Below, one piece after another: positions 24,125 to 34,319 of a stretch of 64,000 nt of DNA. Source of the stretch: Natrinema hispanicum (GTDB lineage Archaea; Halobacteriota; Halobacteria; Halobacteriales; Natrialbaceae); assembly GCF_900111485.1 (NCBI RefSeq), contig NZ_FOIC01000002.1, positions 1-64,000 of the forward strand, written 5' to 3'. The notes under the pieces were generated by a model. The model saw nothing but the letters and a program-made list of their open reading frames with translations, had not been told where the DNA came from and ran no database searches. Both the position numbers and the translations under genes were made by a program. Numbering within the stretch: position 1 is the first letter of the stretch; each line of letters opens with the position of its first letter.

Positions 24125-25944
24125 GCGAACGCGCAGCAAAGGTCACGCCAACAGACGACGAACAGACCGACGAGCAGATCACCGACAGTGCCGCGCCCGA
24201 CGCGGCGACCGAGCCCGACTCGGCAGCCGAGACCGAGTCCGAGACGACGCCCGAACCCGTCACCACGGGTGCCGAGGCCGTCGTTCGCGCACTCGAGAAC
24301 GCAGGCGTCGAGTACGCCTTCGGCGTTCAGGGCGGGGCGATCATGCCCGTCTACGACGTCCTCTACGATTCGGACATCCGGCACGTGACGATGGCCCACG
24401 AACAGGGCGCAGCCCACGCGGCCGACGCCTACGGTATCGTCTCGGGCGAACCGGGCGTCTGTCTTGCGACGTCGGGGCCGGGCGCGACCAACCTGGTCAC
24501 CGGCATCGCCGACGCCGACATGGACTCGGATCCACTGCTCGCGCTGACGGGACAGGTCCCGACGGAGTTCGTTGGCAACGACGCCTTCCAGGAGACCGAC
24601 ACCACCGGCGTCACGACGCCGGTCACGAAGGACAATACGTTCGCGAGCGACGCCGACCACGTCGGCAGCGACGTCACCGAGGCGTTCGCGCTGGCCCGCG
24701 AGGGCCGACCGGGGCCGACCCTGGTCGACCTCCCCAAAGACGTCACCAACGGCGAGACCGACCGCGAGCCCGACGACCCGAAAACGCCCGACACCTACCA
24801 CGTGCAAGAGCGGGCCGACTCAGAAATCGTCGCGGCCGCGGCCGAGCGGATCGAGAACGCCGATCGTCCCGTCATGCTGCTTGGCGGCGGCGTTATCAAA
24901 GGCGAGGCCAGCGAGGCCTGTCGCGAGTTCGCCATCGAACACGAGATTCCGGTCATCACCACGATGCCCGGTCTCGGCGCGTTCCCCGAGGACCACGAGC
25001 TGTCCCTCGAGATGGCTGGCATGCACGGCACCGGCTACGCCAACATGGCGATCACCCACTGTGATACACTGATCGGGATCGGCACCCGATTCGACGACCG
25101 CCTGACCGGCGGCATCGAGACCTTCGCACCCGATGCGGAGGTCATCCACGTCGATATCGACCCCGCCGAAATCTCGAAGAACATCCACGCGGACTACCCG
25201 CTGGTTGGCGACGCCGAAATCGTCGTCGAACAACTCGCCGACGCGGTCGACGAGTCGCCGGCAGCCACGAAGTGGCGTGCCCAGTGCCAGCAGTGGAAAT
25301 CCGACTACTCGATGGCCTACGAGGCACCCGAGGACAAACCGGTCCAGCCGGAGTTCGTCGTCGAAGCCTTAGACGAGGCCACGAGCGATCGGGCGATCGT
25401 CACCACCGGCGTCGGCCAACACCAGATGTGGGCCGCTCAGTACTGGACCTACACCGAACCGCGAACCTGGGTCTCGAGTCACGGCCTCGGAACGATGGGC
25501 TACGGTCTGCCCGCGGCAATCGGTGCGCGGCTGGCAGCTGACGACGACCAAGAGGTCGTCTGTGTCGATGGCGACGGCTCGTTCCTGATGACGCTGCAGG
25601 GACTCTCCGTGGCCGTCCGCGAGAACTTGGATATCACGGTCGCCGTGCTCAACAACGAGTACATCGGCATGGTCCGCCAGTGGCAGGACGCCTTCTTCGA
25701 GGGCCGCCACGCCGCTTCGGACTACAACTGGATGCCCGAGTTCGACAAGCTCGCCGAAGCCTTCGGCGCTTGTGGCTTCCGAATCGACGACTACGACGAC
25801 GTCGCCGAGACCATCGAGGAGGCACTCGCCTACGACGGCCCCTCGGTGATCGACGTTCACATCGATCCCGACGCCAACGTCTACCCAATGGTGCCAAGCG
25901 GCGGCGACAACGGTCAGTTCGCACTGACGGAGGATCAATTATGA
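24121..25944 (+). CDS. ilvB: Acetolactate synthase, large (catalytic) subunit
   Basis: A 607-residue thiamine-diphosphate enzyme that joins two pyruvates, or pyruvate and 2-oxobutyrate, in valine and isoleucine synthesis. After an acidic 55-residue haloarchaeal N-terminal tail come the TPP domain (EYAFGVQGGAIMPVYDVLYD, AHEQGAAHAADAYG with the catalytic glutamate), the FAD-binding middle domain, and the C-terminal TPP/Mg motif VDGDGSFLMTLQGL...NN. A good ribosome-binding sequence GGGAGGT precedes the start. The ilvN start overlaps its stop (ATGA), so the subunits are translated in a coupled manner. Confidence 0.93.
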   Translation: MSERAAKVTPTDDEQTDEQITDSAAPDAATEPDSAAETESETTPEPVTTGAEAVVRALENAGVEYAFGVQGGAIMPVYDVLYDSDIRHVTMAHEQGAAHAADAYGIVSGEPGVCLATSGPGATNLVTGIADADMDSDPLLALTGQVPTEFVGNDAFQETDTTGVTTPVTKDNTFASDADHVGSDVTEAFALAREGRPGPTLVDLPKDVTNGETDREPDDPKTPDTYHVQERADSEIVAAAAERIENADRPVMLLGGGVIKGEASEACREFAIEHEIPVITTMPGLGAFPEDHELSLEMAGMHGTGYANMAITHCDTLIGIGTRFDDRLTGGIETFAPDAEVIHVDIDPAEISKNIHADYPLVGDAEIVVEQLADAVDESPAATKWRAQCQQWKSDYSMAYEAPEDKPVQPEFVVEALDEATSDRAIVTTGVGQHQMWAAQYWTYTEPRTWVSSHGLGTMGYGLPAAIGARLAADDDQEVVCVDGDGSFLMTLQGLSVAVRENLDITVAVLNNEYIGMVRQWQDAFFEGRHAASDYNWMPEFDKLAEAFGACGFRIDDYDDVAETIEEALAYDGPSVIDVHIDPDANVYPMVPSGGDNGQFALTEDQL

Positions 25945-26603
25945 AACGAGGACTCGAAGGCCCACCACCGGAAGAACGACCCACGCCAGCGGGACGGCGC
26001 AACAAACAGGGCATTCGCATCGACCCCGAAGTCGAGGCGACCCACGAGCCCCGGCGCACCGTCATCTCGGCACTGGTCGCACACGAGCCCGGCGTGCTCT
26101 CGGACGTCTCGGGACTGTTCTCGAGACGGCAGTTCAACATCGAGAGCCTGACCGTCGGGCCCACCGAAGATGAGGATCGCGCGCGAATCACGATCGTCGT
26201 CGAGGAGCCCGACCCCGGAATCGACCAGGTCGAAAAACAGCTGCGAAAGCTCGTGCCGGTCATCTCCGTGCGCGAACTCGAGCCCGACGCGATGCGCCGC
26301 GAGCTGGCGCTCGTGAAAGTCGACGCCGAGGACCCGGCGGCGGTCAGCGCCGTCGCGGACATGTACGACGCGACGGCCGTCGACTCGAGTCCGGAGACGG
26401 CGACCTTCGAGATCACTGGCTCGCGCCAGAAGATCGAAGCCGCCGTCGACACCTTCAGCCAGTTCGGAATCCGAGAGGTGTCCCGGACGGGACTGACGGC
26501 GATGGCTCGTGGCACCGACCAGACCGCTGGAGCCGACCTGACAGCACAGCCCGCCGACGAGGCGAACTATAGCGACGCTACCCAACCAGCAGACGATGAC
26601 TGA
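25941..26603 (+). CDS. ilvN: Acetolactate synthase, small (regulatory) subunit
   Basis: A 220-residue protein with an N-terminal ACT domain (about residues 39-110: [60 protein letters not shown]) that binds valine for feedback inhibition, and a C-terminal ALS_ss domain ([13 protein letters not shown] ... [20 protein letters not shown]). It overlaps ilvB by four bases and ilvC by eight. Acidic tails at both ends are a haloarchaeal trait. The much longer open frame extending upstream inside ilvB is a shadow. Confidence 0.92.
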   Translation: MKRGLEGPPPEERPTPAGRRNKQGIRIDPEVEATHEPRRTVISALVAHEPGVLSDVSGLFSRRQFNIESLTVGPTEDEDRARITIVVEEPDPGIDQVEKQLRKLVPVISVRELEPDAMRRELALVKVDAEDPAAVSAVADMYDATAVDSSPETATFEITGSRQKIEAAVDTFSQFGIREVSRTGLTAMARGTDQTAGADLTAQPADEANYSDATQPADDD

Positions 26604-27645
26604 CGAATTCACCACCGATATTTATTACGACGACGACGCAGACGTATCGACGCTTGACGACGAGACCGTGGCCGTACTGGGCTACGGCAGCCAGGGTCAC
26701 GCCCACGCGCTGAACCTCCACGAGAGCGGGGTCGACGTAGTCGTCGGCCTGCGTGAGGACTCCTCCTCGCGCTCGGCCGCCGAAGCCGACGGGCTCACCG
26801 TCGAAGCGCCCGCCGACGCGGTCGCACAGGCTTCCTACGTGTCCGTGCTCGTGCCCGACACCGTTCAGGCGTCGGTCTACGAGAACGCCATCGCGCCCAA
26901 CCTCGAGGCGGGTGACACGCTCCAGTTCGCCCACGGGCTGAACATCCACTACAATCAGATCGAGCCGCCGGAAGACGTCGACGTTACGATGGTCGCGCCC
27001 AAGAGCCCGGGCCACCTCGTCCGCCGCAACTACGAGAACGACGAAGGGACCCCCGGCCTGCTGGCAGTCTACCAGGACACGACTGGAGACGCAGCCGAGC
27101 GTGCCCTCGCGTACGCGAAGGGAATCGGCTGTACCCGCGCTGGCGTCATCGAGACGACGTTCCAGGAAGAGGTCGAATCGGACCTCTTCGGCGAGCAGGC
27201 CGTCCTCTGTGGCGGCGTCACCTCGCTGGTCAAACACGGCTACGAGACGCTGGTCGACGCGGGCTACTCGCCCGAGATCGCCTACTTCGAGTGTCTCAAC
27301 GAACTCAAGCTGATCGTCGATCTGATGTACGAAGGTGGCAACATGGAGATGTGGAACTCCGTCTCCGACACCGCCGAGTACGGCGGTCTCACCCGTGGCG
27401 ACCGCGTTGTCGACGAGTCCGTCCGTGAGAACATGGACGAGGTCCTCGAGGAAATCCAGAACGGCGAGTTCACACGCGAATGGATCGTCGAGAACCAGGC
27501 TGGCCGCCCGAGCTACGGCCAGCTCCGCAACGCAGAACAGAACCACGAGATCGAAGACGTTGGCGAGCGACTGCGCGACCTGTTCGCCTGGGCCGAGGAC
27601 GACGAAACCGAAGAGGAGTCCGTCCAGGTGCAAGCCGACGACTAA
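26596..27645 (+). CDS. ilvC: Ketol-acid reductoisomerase
   Basis: A 349-residue class I enzyme that isomerises and reduces acetolactate with NAD(P)H and magnesium. The N-terminal Rossmann domain has [20 protein letters not shown]; the knotted C-terminal domain carries the Mg ligands in [14 protein letters not shown] and [19 protein letters not shown]. The charged loop after the GxGxxG motif ([16 protein letters not shown]) would decide cofactor preference. An acidic tail of about 20 residues follows the catalytic core. It overlaps ilvN by eight bases, continuing the operon. Confidence 0.93.
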   Translation: MTDEFTTDIYYDDDADVSTLDDETVAVLGYGSQGHAHALNLHESGVDVVVGLREDSSSRSAAEADGLTVEAPADAVAQASYVSVLVPDTVQASVYENAIAPNLEAGDTLQFAHGLNIHYNQIEPPEDVDVTMVAPKSPGHLVRRNYENDEGTPGLLAVYQDTTGDAAERALAYAKGIGCTRAGVIETTFQEEVESDLFGEQAVLCGGVTSLVKHGYETLVDAGYSPEIAYFECLNELKLIVDLMYEGGNMEMWNSVSDTAEYGGLTRGDRVVDESVRENMDEVLEEIQNGEFTREWIVENQAGRPSYGQLRNAEQNHEIEDVGERLRDLFAWAEDDETEEESVQVQADD

Positions 27646-27668
27646 CCGAAAACGGAAAGCGACCAATC

Positions 27669-27959
27669 ATGAACGAAACCGACACCACAACAGACACGAT
27701 GGCTGACATCAGCCATACGAATCCCTACACCGGGGAGACAGCCGGCCGGCTGTTCAACCGGGGGCCGATCGTCGCCGCCGACGGGGGCGAGGCGGAGGCC
27801 AACGGAAACGGGCGTACCGACAAGAAACAGAAAATGCGTGACGTCGATCACACGCCACCGAAACAGGCAGCCGACGCAAACCGCGTCTTCGAGCGCGGGA
27901 CCGAACACGAGCGGCGTTCTGACCGTGAGACGGTAGTAGAAGAAGAGGAAGAGGAATGA
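27669..27959 (+). CDS. Small acidic protein of the ilv-leu operon
   Basis: A 96-residue hydrophilic protein. It contains [20 protein letters not shown], a central glycine/asparagine-rich linker ([20 protein letters not shown]) and a tail ending in six glutamates. No known domain is recognised and much of it looks disordered. It starts 24 bases after ilvC and its stop overlaps the leuC start (ATGA), so it is part of the operon. A gene in this place seems to be a regular feature of haloarchaeal ilv-leu clusters, which would suggest a role with IlvC or the LeuCD enzyme; this is inference. Confidence 0.7.
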   Translation: MNETDTTTDTMADISHTNPYTGETAGRLFNRGPIVAADGGEAEANGNGRTDKKQKMRDVDHTPPKQAADANRVFERGTEHERRSDRETVVEEEEEE

Positions 27960-29377
27960 GCGAGGGAACACTGTACGACAAGGTCTGGGATCGACACAAA
28001 GTCACCACGCTGCCGACCGGACAGGATCAGCTGTTCATCGGCCTCCACCTCATCCACGAGGTCACGAGTCCGCAGGCGTTCGGGATGCTCCGCGAGCGCG
28101 ACTTAGAGGTCGCCTATCCGAAGCTAACCCACGCGACAGTCGACCACATCGTCCCGACGGCCGACCAGTCTCGTCCCTACGAGGAGGACGCGGCCGAAGA
28201 GATGATGTCCGAACTCGAGGAGAACGTCCGCGAGGCCGGCATCGAGTTCTCGGACCCGACGACGGGCGATCAGGGGATCGTCCACGTTATCGGACCAGAG
28301 CAGGGCCTAACGCAGCCCGGCAAGACGATCGTCTGTGGAGACTCCCACACCAGCACGCACGGTGCGTTCGGTGCGCTCGCGTTCGGGATCGGGACCTCCC
28401 AGATCCGCGACGTGCTTGCGACGGGCACCGTCGCCATGGAGAAACAGAAGGTCCGCAAGATCCAGGTCGACGGCGAACTCGGCGAGGGTGTCGAAGCCAA
28501 AGACATCATCCTCGAGATCATCCGCCGACTCGGAACGGAAGGCGGCGTCGGCTACGTCTACGAGTACGCCGGCGAGGCCATCGAGAACCTCAACATGGAA
28601 GGGCGGATGTCGATCTGTAACATGTCCATCGAGGGCGGCGCTCGCGCGGGCTACGTCAACCCCGACGAGACCACCTACGAGTGGCTCAAAGCAACCGACT
28701 ACTTCCAGGAGAACCCCGAGAAGTTCGACGAGCTCAAACCCTACTGGGAGTCGATCGCGTCGGACGAGGACGCCGAGTACGACGATGTCGTCCACATCGA
28801 CGCAAGCGAGCTCGAGCCGGTCGTCACCTGGGGCACCACGCCCGGCCAGGGCGTCGGTGTCACCGAGCCGATTCCGGCACCCGAGGAGCTACCCGCGGAG
28901 AAACAGGATACGGCACGACGCGCTCAGGAACACATGCGCGTCGAGCCCGGCGAGACGATGGAAGGCTACGACATCGACGTCGCCTTCCTCGGCTCCTGTA
29001 CGAACGCCCGCCTGCCGGACCTGCGACGCGCTGCCGAGATCATTGAGGGCCGACAGGTCGACGACGACGTCCGTGCAATGGTCGTTCCTGGCAGCCAGCG
29101 CGTTCAGCACGCTGCCGAGGAAGAAGGCCTCAAAGACACGTTTGAGGAAGCCGGCTTCGAGTGGCGCAACGCCGGCTGTTCGATGTGTCTCGGCATGAAC
29201 GAAGACCAACTCGAGGGCGACGAGGCAAGCGCCTCCTCCTCGAACCGGAACTTCGTTGGCCGACAGGGCTCGAAAGAGGGCCGAACCGTGCTGATGAACC
29301 CACAGATGGTCGCTGCGGCGGCAGTCACTGGGGAAGTGACTGACGTGCGCGACTTACAGGAGGTGACCGTCGCATGA
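27956..29377 (+). CDS. leuC: 3-isopropylmalate dehydratase, large subunit
   Basis: A 473-residue aconitase-superfamily subunit that carries the [4Fe-4S] cluster and, with LeuD, isomerises 2- to 3-isopropylmalate (or citramalate to methylmalate). Cluster cysteines lie in [10 protein letters not shown] and in [33 protein letters not shown] is the family substrate-binding block. The length matches the bacterial-type LeuC rather than the shorter archaeal type. It overlaps the small acidic protein gene at its start and leuD at its end, both by four bases. Confidence 0.93.
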   Translation: MSEGTLYDKVWDRHKVTTLPTGQDQLFIGLHLIHEVTSPQAFGMLRERDLEVAYPKLTHATVDHIVPTADQSRPYEEDAAEEMMSELEENVREAGIEFSDPTTGDQGIVHVIGPEQGLTQPGKTIVCGDSHTSTHGAFGALAFGIGTSQIRDVLATGTVAMEKQKVRKIQVDGELGEGVEAKDIILEIIRRLGTEGGVGYVYEYAGEAIENLNMEGRMSICNMSIEGGARAGYVNPDETTYEWLKATDYFQENPEKFDELKPYWESIASDEDAEYDDVVHIDASELEPVVTWGTTPGQGVGVTEPIPAPEELPAEKQDTARRAQEHMRVEPGETMEGYDIDVAFLGSCTNARLPDLRRAAEIIEGRQVDDDVRAMVVPGSQRVQHAAEEEGLKDTFEEAGFEWRNAGCSMCLGMNEDQLEGDEASASSSNRNFVGRQGSKEGRTVLMNPQMVAAAAVTGEVTDVRDLQEVTVA

Positions 29378-30015
29378 GCGGAAGCGACGAGGTCGAGATT
29401 CCGGAAGTCGATTACGTCTCGGGATCGGGCATCCCGGTCCGGGGCAACGACATCGACACCGACCAGATCATCCCTGCGCGCTTTATGAAGGTCGTCACCT
29501 TCGACGGGCTGGGCGAGTTCGCCTTCTTCGACCTGCGCTTCGACGACGACGACAACCCCAAAGACCACCCGATGAACGAGGATCGGTTCCAGAATTCGTC
29601 GGTGATGGTCGTCAACAGTAACTTCGGCTGTGGCTCCTCGCGCGAGCACGCTCCCCAGGCGCTAATGCGCTGGGGCATCGACGCGATCATCGGCGAGAGC
29701 TTCGCCGAGATTTTCGCGGGTAACTGCCTGGCGCTCGGGATTCCGACCGTCACGGCAGACAGCGAGACGATCCAGGAACTGCAGGACTGGGTCGACGAAC
29801 ACCCCGACGAGGAAATCGAGATCGACGTCGAAGCCGAGGAAGTCACCTACGGCGATACCACGATCGACGTCACCGTCGATGAGGCCCAGCGCAAGGCCCT
29901 CGTCGATGGTGTCTGGGACACGACGGCGCTGATGAAGTCCAACGCCGACGCAGTCCGCGAGAAGGCTAAGGAACTCCCCTACGTCGACGACGAAGCGATC
30001 CCCGAAGCGGAGTAA
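29374..30015 (+). CDS. leuD: 3-isopropylmalate dehydratase, small subunit
   Basis: A 213-residue swivel-domain subunit. Visible motifs are [20 protein letters not shown] at the start of the domain and the substrate-binding [17 protein letters not shown], then [19 protein letters not shown]. It completes the LeuCD enzyme encoded just upstream. The acidic C-terminal tail ([12 protein letters not shown]) is a haloarchaeal trait. Transcription may stop in the T-rich stretch after the stop codon (CCGTTTTTCTCC, about 30038-30050). Confidence 0.93.
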   Translation: MSGSDEVEIPEVDYVSGSGIPVRGNDIDTDQIIPARFMKVVTFDGLGEFAFFDLRFDDDDNPKDHPMNEDRFQNSSVMVVNSNFGCGSSREHAPQALMRWGIDAIIGESFAEIFAGNCLALGIPTVTADSETIQELQDWVDEHPDEEIEIDVEAEEVTYGDTTIDVTVDEAQRKALVDGVWDTTALMKSNADAVREKAKELPYVDDEAIPEAE

Positions 30016-30170
30016 GGAGTCGGTTTCAACCGGTCGCTCCGTTTTTCTCCTGACTCGAATCGAGTCGAACTGCCGACACCTCGAGTCGCCACTCTCCGCT
30101 TGCGATCACGAACGCGATTAGAGGCCACGGAATCGCGAGATACTTCGGACGATAGCCCGGACGATCCTGT

Positions 30171-31085
30171 ATGGCTCGCTCCCTCGACGTGCCCCTTTTC
30201 GTGTTCCTCGCCGTTCTCTGGGGACTGTCGTTTCCGGCGATTTCGATCGGCCTCGAGCATCTCCCGCCGCTGCTGTTTGCAGCCGTTCGATACGACATCG
30301 CGGCAATCTTGCTCCTAGCCTACGCTGGCGCTCGAGTCGATGGCTGGGTGCCGACTCGCCGGAACGACCTAGCAGCTGTTACGGGCGGCGGTATCTTTCT
30401 GATCGGTGGCAACGGCTTGCTCTTTCTGGCCCAGCAGACCGTCCCGAGCGGCGTCGCCGCGATCATCCAGGGACTGGTTCCCATCATCACCGCGTTGTGG
30501 GCGGTCGTGCTGCTCGGTGAGCGGCTCTCGCCGCTCGGTGCCGTCGGGGCCGCGATCGGCTTTTTCGGCGTCGCGCTCGTCGTCCAGCCCGATCCGAGCA
30601 ATCTGCTTGCGGGCGACACACTCGGCCGGCTGCTCGTCGTCGGACAGGTGTGCAGCATCGCGCTCGGTGGAGTTCTGATTCAGCGCGCCGGCCCGACTAT
30701 CGAGCGTGGGGCGCTGGTCGGCTGGTCGATGGGCATCGGCAGCATCGTTTTACACGCCGCCAGTCTCGCCGCTGGAGAGGTTCCATCGCCGTCGCTCGTC
30801 GTCCCCACCGCAGTCGGCGCGCTCGTCTATCTCGGCGTCTTCGCGACTGCTATTGCCTTCCTGATCTACTTCCGGATCCTCGAGGAACACGGCGCGTTCG
30901 AGGCGGCGCTGGTCGGCTACGTGGTCCCGATCGTCGCGACGGTTGCGGGCGTCGTGTTTCTCGAGGAGTCGATCAGTACGGTGACGGTTGCCGGGTTCGG
31001 GCTGGTCGTCGTCGGGTTCGCGTTGCTCAAACGACGTGCGATCGCCAACGCAATCGGAATCAGCACTGGTGTCGGAAGTCCCTAA
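30171..31085 (+). CDS. EamA-family (DMT superfamily) permease
   Basis: A 304-residue protein with ten predicted membrane helices arranged as two EamA repeats of about 140 residues; repeat ends show the family feature in VPIITALWAVVLLGERLSPL and VPIVATVAGVVFLEESISTV. DMT carriers move small metabolites, often exporting amino acids. Its position between leuD and leuB suggests export or exchange of branched-chain amino acids or intermediates, but this is only context. It has its own 155-base upstream gap, so it might be separately transcribed. Confidence 0.82.
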   Translation: MARSLDVPLFVFLAVLWGLSFPAISIGLEHLPPLLFAAVRYDIAAILLLAYAGARVDGWVPTRRNDLAAVTGGGIFLIGGNGLLFLAQQTVPSGVAAIIQGLVPIITALWAVVLLGERLSPLGAVGAAIGFFGVALVVQPDPSNLLAGDTLGRLLVVGQVCSIALGGVLIQRAGPTIERGALVGWSMGIGSIVLHAASLAAGEVPSPSLVVPTAVGALVYLGVFATAIAFLIYFRILEEHGAFEAALVGYVVPIVATVAGVVFLEESISTVTVAGFGLVVVGFALLKRRAIANAIGISTGVGSP

Positions 31086-31142
31086 GCGACGACCAGTCCG
31101 GCAATCGATACCCTCTTTTCGGCCCCGCGACGATGGTTGGCC

Positions 31143-32126
31143 ATGACTCACGAAATCGCCGTGATTCCGGGCGACGGGATCGGACAGGAAGTAACACCCG
31201 CTGCAGTCGAAGTCCTCGAGACGCTCGACATCGACTTCGAATTCATCGAAGCGGAAGCCGGCGACGCGGTCAAAGAAGAGACCGGCGAGGCGCTCCCACA
31301 GGAAACCTATGACCTGGCGGCGTCGGCCGACGCGACGCTGTTCGGTGCGGCTGGTGAGACGGCCGCGGACGTCATCCTGCCGCTCCGTGAGGCAGTCGAT
31401 TCATTCGTCAACGTCCGGCCCGCGAAGGCGTATCCGGGGATCGACGCTGTTCGCCCCGAAACTGATCTGGTCTTCCTCCGGGAGAACACCGAGGGTGTCT
31501 ATTCGGGCCACGAGGATCGACTGACCGACGACGTCTCGACGCTCACCCGCGTCGTCACGGAGTCGGCCTCCGAACGGCTCGCCGAGTTCGCCTGTGACTA
31601 CGTCGCCAACAGCGACAAGCACGACAGCTTCACGATCGTCCACAAGGCCAACGTCATGCGTGAGACGGACGGACTCTTCCGTGATACCGTCAAGTCGGTC
31701 GCCGACGAGCAGGGCGTCGACACCGACGAGGTGCTGATGGACGCCTTCGCGACGCGGGTCTGTCTCGATCCCGACCAGTTCGACGTCGTTGTCTGCCCGA
31801 ACCTCGCGGGCGACGTGCTCTCCGATCTGGCTGCTGGCCTCGTCGGTGGGCTCGGCCTGCTCCCCTCGGCCAACATCGGCCCCGAGCGCGCCCTGTTCGA
31901 GCCGGTCCACGGGACCGCACCCGACATCGCCGGCGAGAGCGTCGCGAACCCAGCCGCAAAGATCATCTCTGCCGCGATGATGCTCGAGTACCTCGGCTAC
32001 GAAGAAGAGAGCGAGGCCGTCAACGCGGCCGTCGAAGCCACGCTCGCCGAAGGGCCGCGCACGCCCGACCTGGGCGGAGACGCGTCGACCGAGGACGTGA
32101 CTGCCGCGGTCATCGACCGACTGTAG
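31143..32126 (+). CDS. leuB: 3-isopropylmalate dehydrogenase
   Basis: A 327-residue decarboxylating dehydrogenase that converts 3-isopropylmalate to 2-oxoisocaproate with NAD. It starts [20 protein letters not shown], and includes [12 protein letters not shown] (substrate arginine/tyrosine region), [18 protein letters not shown], the Mg-binding [20 protein letters not shown] and [20 protein letters not shown]. It is the last step of the leucine branch and the end of the cluster; it lies 57 bases after the EamA permease. A TTG two codons upstream is not used. Confidence 0.92.
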   Translation: MTHEIAVIPGDGIGQEVTPAAVEVLETLDIDFEFIEAEAGDAVKEETGEALPQETYDLAASADATLFGAAGETAADVILPLREAVDSFVNVRPAKAYPGIDAVRPETDLVFLRENTEGVYSGHEDRLTDDVSTLTRVVTESASERLAEFACDYVANSDKHDSFTIVHKANVMRETDGLFRDTVKSVADEQGVDTDEVLMDAFATRVCLDPDQFDVVVCPNLAGDVLSDLAAGLVGGLGLLPSANIGPERALFEPVHGTAPDIAGESVANPAAKIISAAMMLEYLGYEEESEAVNAAVEATLAEGPRTPDLGGDASTEDVTAAVIDRL

Positions 32127-32231
32127 CGCCGCCACACTGGCCGTCTCGTTTTCAACGGGTCCGAACTGGCAGCGCCGCGGCCAATTCACTCCGGCCGGAG
32201 AATTATCAGGGATGGTGTGGTATCGAGTGCC

Positions 32232-33320
32232 ATGTTTCGAGACGACACTCTCGCAGGTGTCGATTCACGGATCGCCGATACCGACCGCCTCACAACGCAC
32301 TATCTCGAGTCAGGTAACACCGATCAAAGCGGAACCGGGGAGGAGGGCCAGACTGTTATTTTCCTTCACGGAAACGTCTCTTCCTCGCGGTTCTTCGAAG
32401 ACGTGATGGCCGCTTTGCCTGCACGTCATCGGGCGATTGCACCCGATCTGCGCGGATACGGTGATTCGGAGACGGGGCCGGTCGACGCGACAACCGGACT
32501 CGACGACTACGGAGACGATATACACGCGCTCGTAGCCGAGCTCGAACTCGAGACGCCGTTCGTCCTCGTGGGCTGGTCGAACGGCGGCGGGGTCGCGATG
32601 CGGTACGCGATCGATCACCCCGAAGACGTCGCCGCCCTCGTACTCGTCAATCCGCTCTCGCCGTACGGATTCGGCGGGACGAAAGACGTCGACGGAACGC
32701 CCTGCTTCGACGACTATGCCGGTTCCGGTGGCGGAATGGGTAACGATGCGTTCGTTGCGGGCCTCGCGGATCGCGACCGGAGTGAGGAAGACCAAGCCTC
32801 GCCGCGAAAGGTCCTGCGAACCTACTACGTCGATCCGACCCACGAGTTCGACCCCAACCGCGAGGAGTCCTATCTGACTGGAATGCTCGATACGGCGACC
32901 GGCGACGAGAACTATCCGGGTTCGTCGACACCGAGCGACAACTGGCCGGGCGTCGCGCCGGGCGAGCTGGGCGTGAATAACGCCATCTCGCCGAAGTACT
33001 GCGACCTCGAGGCGATCACCGAGATTGATCCCGACGACAAGCCGCCGGTGCTGTGGCTCCGCGGTGACTCAGACCAGATCGTCTCGAACGCCTCCCTGTT
33101 CGACCTCGGCACGCTCGGCCGAATGGGCGAACTCCCGGACTGGCCCGGCGAGGACGTCTTCCCACCGCAGCCCATGGTCGACCAGACCCGCGCCGTCCTC
33201 GAGCGTTATGCCGACCGCGGCGGCGCATACGAAGAAGTCGTCTTCAGCAACGTCGGACACACGCCCCACGTCGAGGTTCCGAACGACTTCCTAGAACAGA
33301 TCACTGGAGTCCTCGAGTAG
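32232..33320 (+). CDS. Alpha/beta hydrolase
   Basis: A 362-residue alpha/beta-hydrolase. The oxyanion-side motif LHGNVSSSRFF, the DLRGYGDSE strand and the nucleophile elbow GWSNGG (Ser in G-x-S-x-G) are present, with the acid in LRGDSDQIV and the catalytic histidine in NVGHTPHVE near the end. An insertion of about 120 residues between the core strands (starting around DGTPCFDDYAG) forms a large lid, longer than in simple esterases, as in epoxide hydrolase or haloperoxidase-like members. A TTATC box about 28 bases upstream supports the ATG at 32232. Substrate unknown. Confidence 0.82.
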   Translation: MFRDDTLAGVDSRIADTDRLTTHYLESGNTDQSGTGEEGQTVIFLHGNVSSSRFFEDVMAALPARHRAIAPDLRGYGDSETGPVDATTGLDDYGDDIHALVAELELETPFVLVGWSNGGGVAMRYAIDHPEDVAALVLVNPLSPYGFGGTKDVDGTPCFDDYAGSGGGMGNDAFVAGLADRDRSEEDQASPRKVLRTYYVDPTHEFDPNREESYLTGMLDTATGDENYPGSSTPSDNWPGVAPGELGVNNAISPKYCDLEAITEIDPDDKPPVLWLRGDSDQIVSNASLFDLGTLGRMGELPDWPGEDVFPPQPMVDQTRAVLERYADRGGAYEEVVFSNVGHTPHVEVPNDFLEQITGVLE

Positions 33321-33321
33321 C

Positions 33322-34095
33322 TCAGACGATATCGAGCGTGTCCCGATCAGCACCTGCCAGTTCGACCAGCGCGTCGGCCTCGAGCAGGTGACACTCGCCG
33401 GGAACCACGAGCAGATGCAGCGGGTCGCCGAACTCTTGTTGTGCGAGTTCGGTCATCGTCCCGGCCTCGACGAGCGGCTCCGGGCTGCCCGCACGGGCGA
33501 CGACGACGCCGACGAGATCAGGATATTCCTCAGCGAGTAGCTCTGCGCCGACGTCGGCAGTCATGTACTCCTCACGTTCGGCTTTGATATCCAGATAGAC
33601 GACCGTGTGAAGGCCGTCAGCGCGGTTCTCGTCGATCGTTTCGGTTACGCTTGCGGGAAGCCCTTCAGCACCGTGGGCGTAGGGGAAGGGAAGCGTCGTC
33701 GCCTTGCCGAACCGGTAGTTCTGGAGGCCGGTCAGCGAGCTGGTCGCCGTCTGGGCCGTGACACCGTGGATGACCCGCGTCTCGATCCCGCGCTCGTGGG
33801 CTCGCAGGCGCAGGTCGACGTGGGTCGTCGAGATCATCGTGTCGCCCGCCGTCAGGAACGCGACGTCCTCGTCTTCGGCCGCCTCGAGCATGTCTTCGGG
33901 GTGTTGTTCGACGCCGGCGCGGTCTCGGACGTCGATCTCGAGATCATGGGAGGACTCGAGGTCATCGATCGTCGTCCCGATTAGCTGGCTGGTGTAGAAC
34001 TCGGCGTAGACGCGGTCGGCCGCCTGCAGGGCGTCTCGCCCCTCGACGGTGATCGAGCGTTCGTCGTAGAGGCCGAGGCCGATGAAGGTGAGCAT
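33322..34095 (-). CDS. dphB: Diphthine synthase (DphB/Dph5)
   Basis: A 257-residue S-adenosylmethionine-dependent methyltransferase of the tetrapyrrole-methylase fold that methylates the modified histidine of elongation factor 2 to diphthine. It starts MLTFIGLGLYDERSITVEGR, and has VAFLTAGDTMISTTHVDLRL, IHGVTAQTATSSLTGLQNYR, TLPFPYAHG and VVARAGSPEPLVEAG, all characteristic of archaeal Dph5. An upstream in-frame extension of 44 codons is rejected because GLGLYD is the N-terminus of the family. It converges on the hydrolase gene with one base between stops. Confidence 0.92.
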   Translation of the reverse strand: MLTFIGLGLYDERSITVEGRDALQAADRVYAEFYTSQLIGTTIDDLESSHDLEIDVRDRAGVEQHPEDMLEAAEDEDVAFLTAGDTMISTTHVDLRLRAHERGIETRVIHGVTAQTATSSLTGLQNYRFGKATTLPFPYAHGAEGLPASVTETIDENRADGLHTVVYLDIKAEREEYMTADVGAELLAEEYPDLVGVVVARAGSPEPLVEAGTMTELAQQEFGDPLHLLVVPGECHLLEADALVELAGADRDTLDIV

Positions 34096-34319
34096 AGCCG
34101 CTCGTAGTCGTAGCGGCCGGAATACGCTTTCGAGATGCTGCCCCTGCGAACCCTGTTGGCGTATCGTCTCGAGCGGACAAGTGATCGAGACAGTCATCGA
34201 TGAAGGTACTTTCACAGCGCCGGACATTCTATATAGCGATTATTGGTTTATCTACCGTGCTGCAGGGGAGCAGTCGGCCAAAACGTCAGCGTTACAGCGC
34301 CTCGCCGGCCAGTCCGAGT

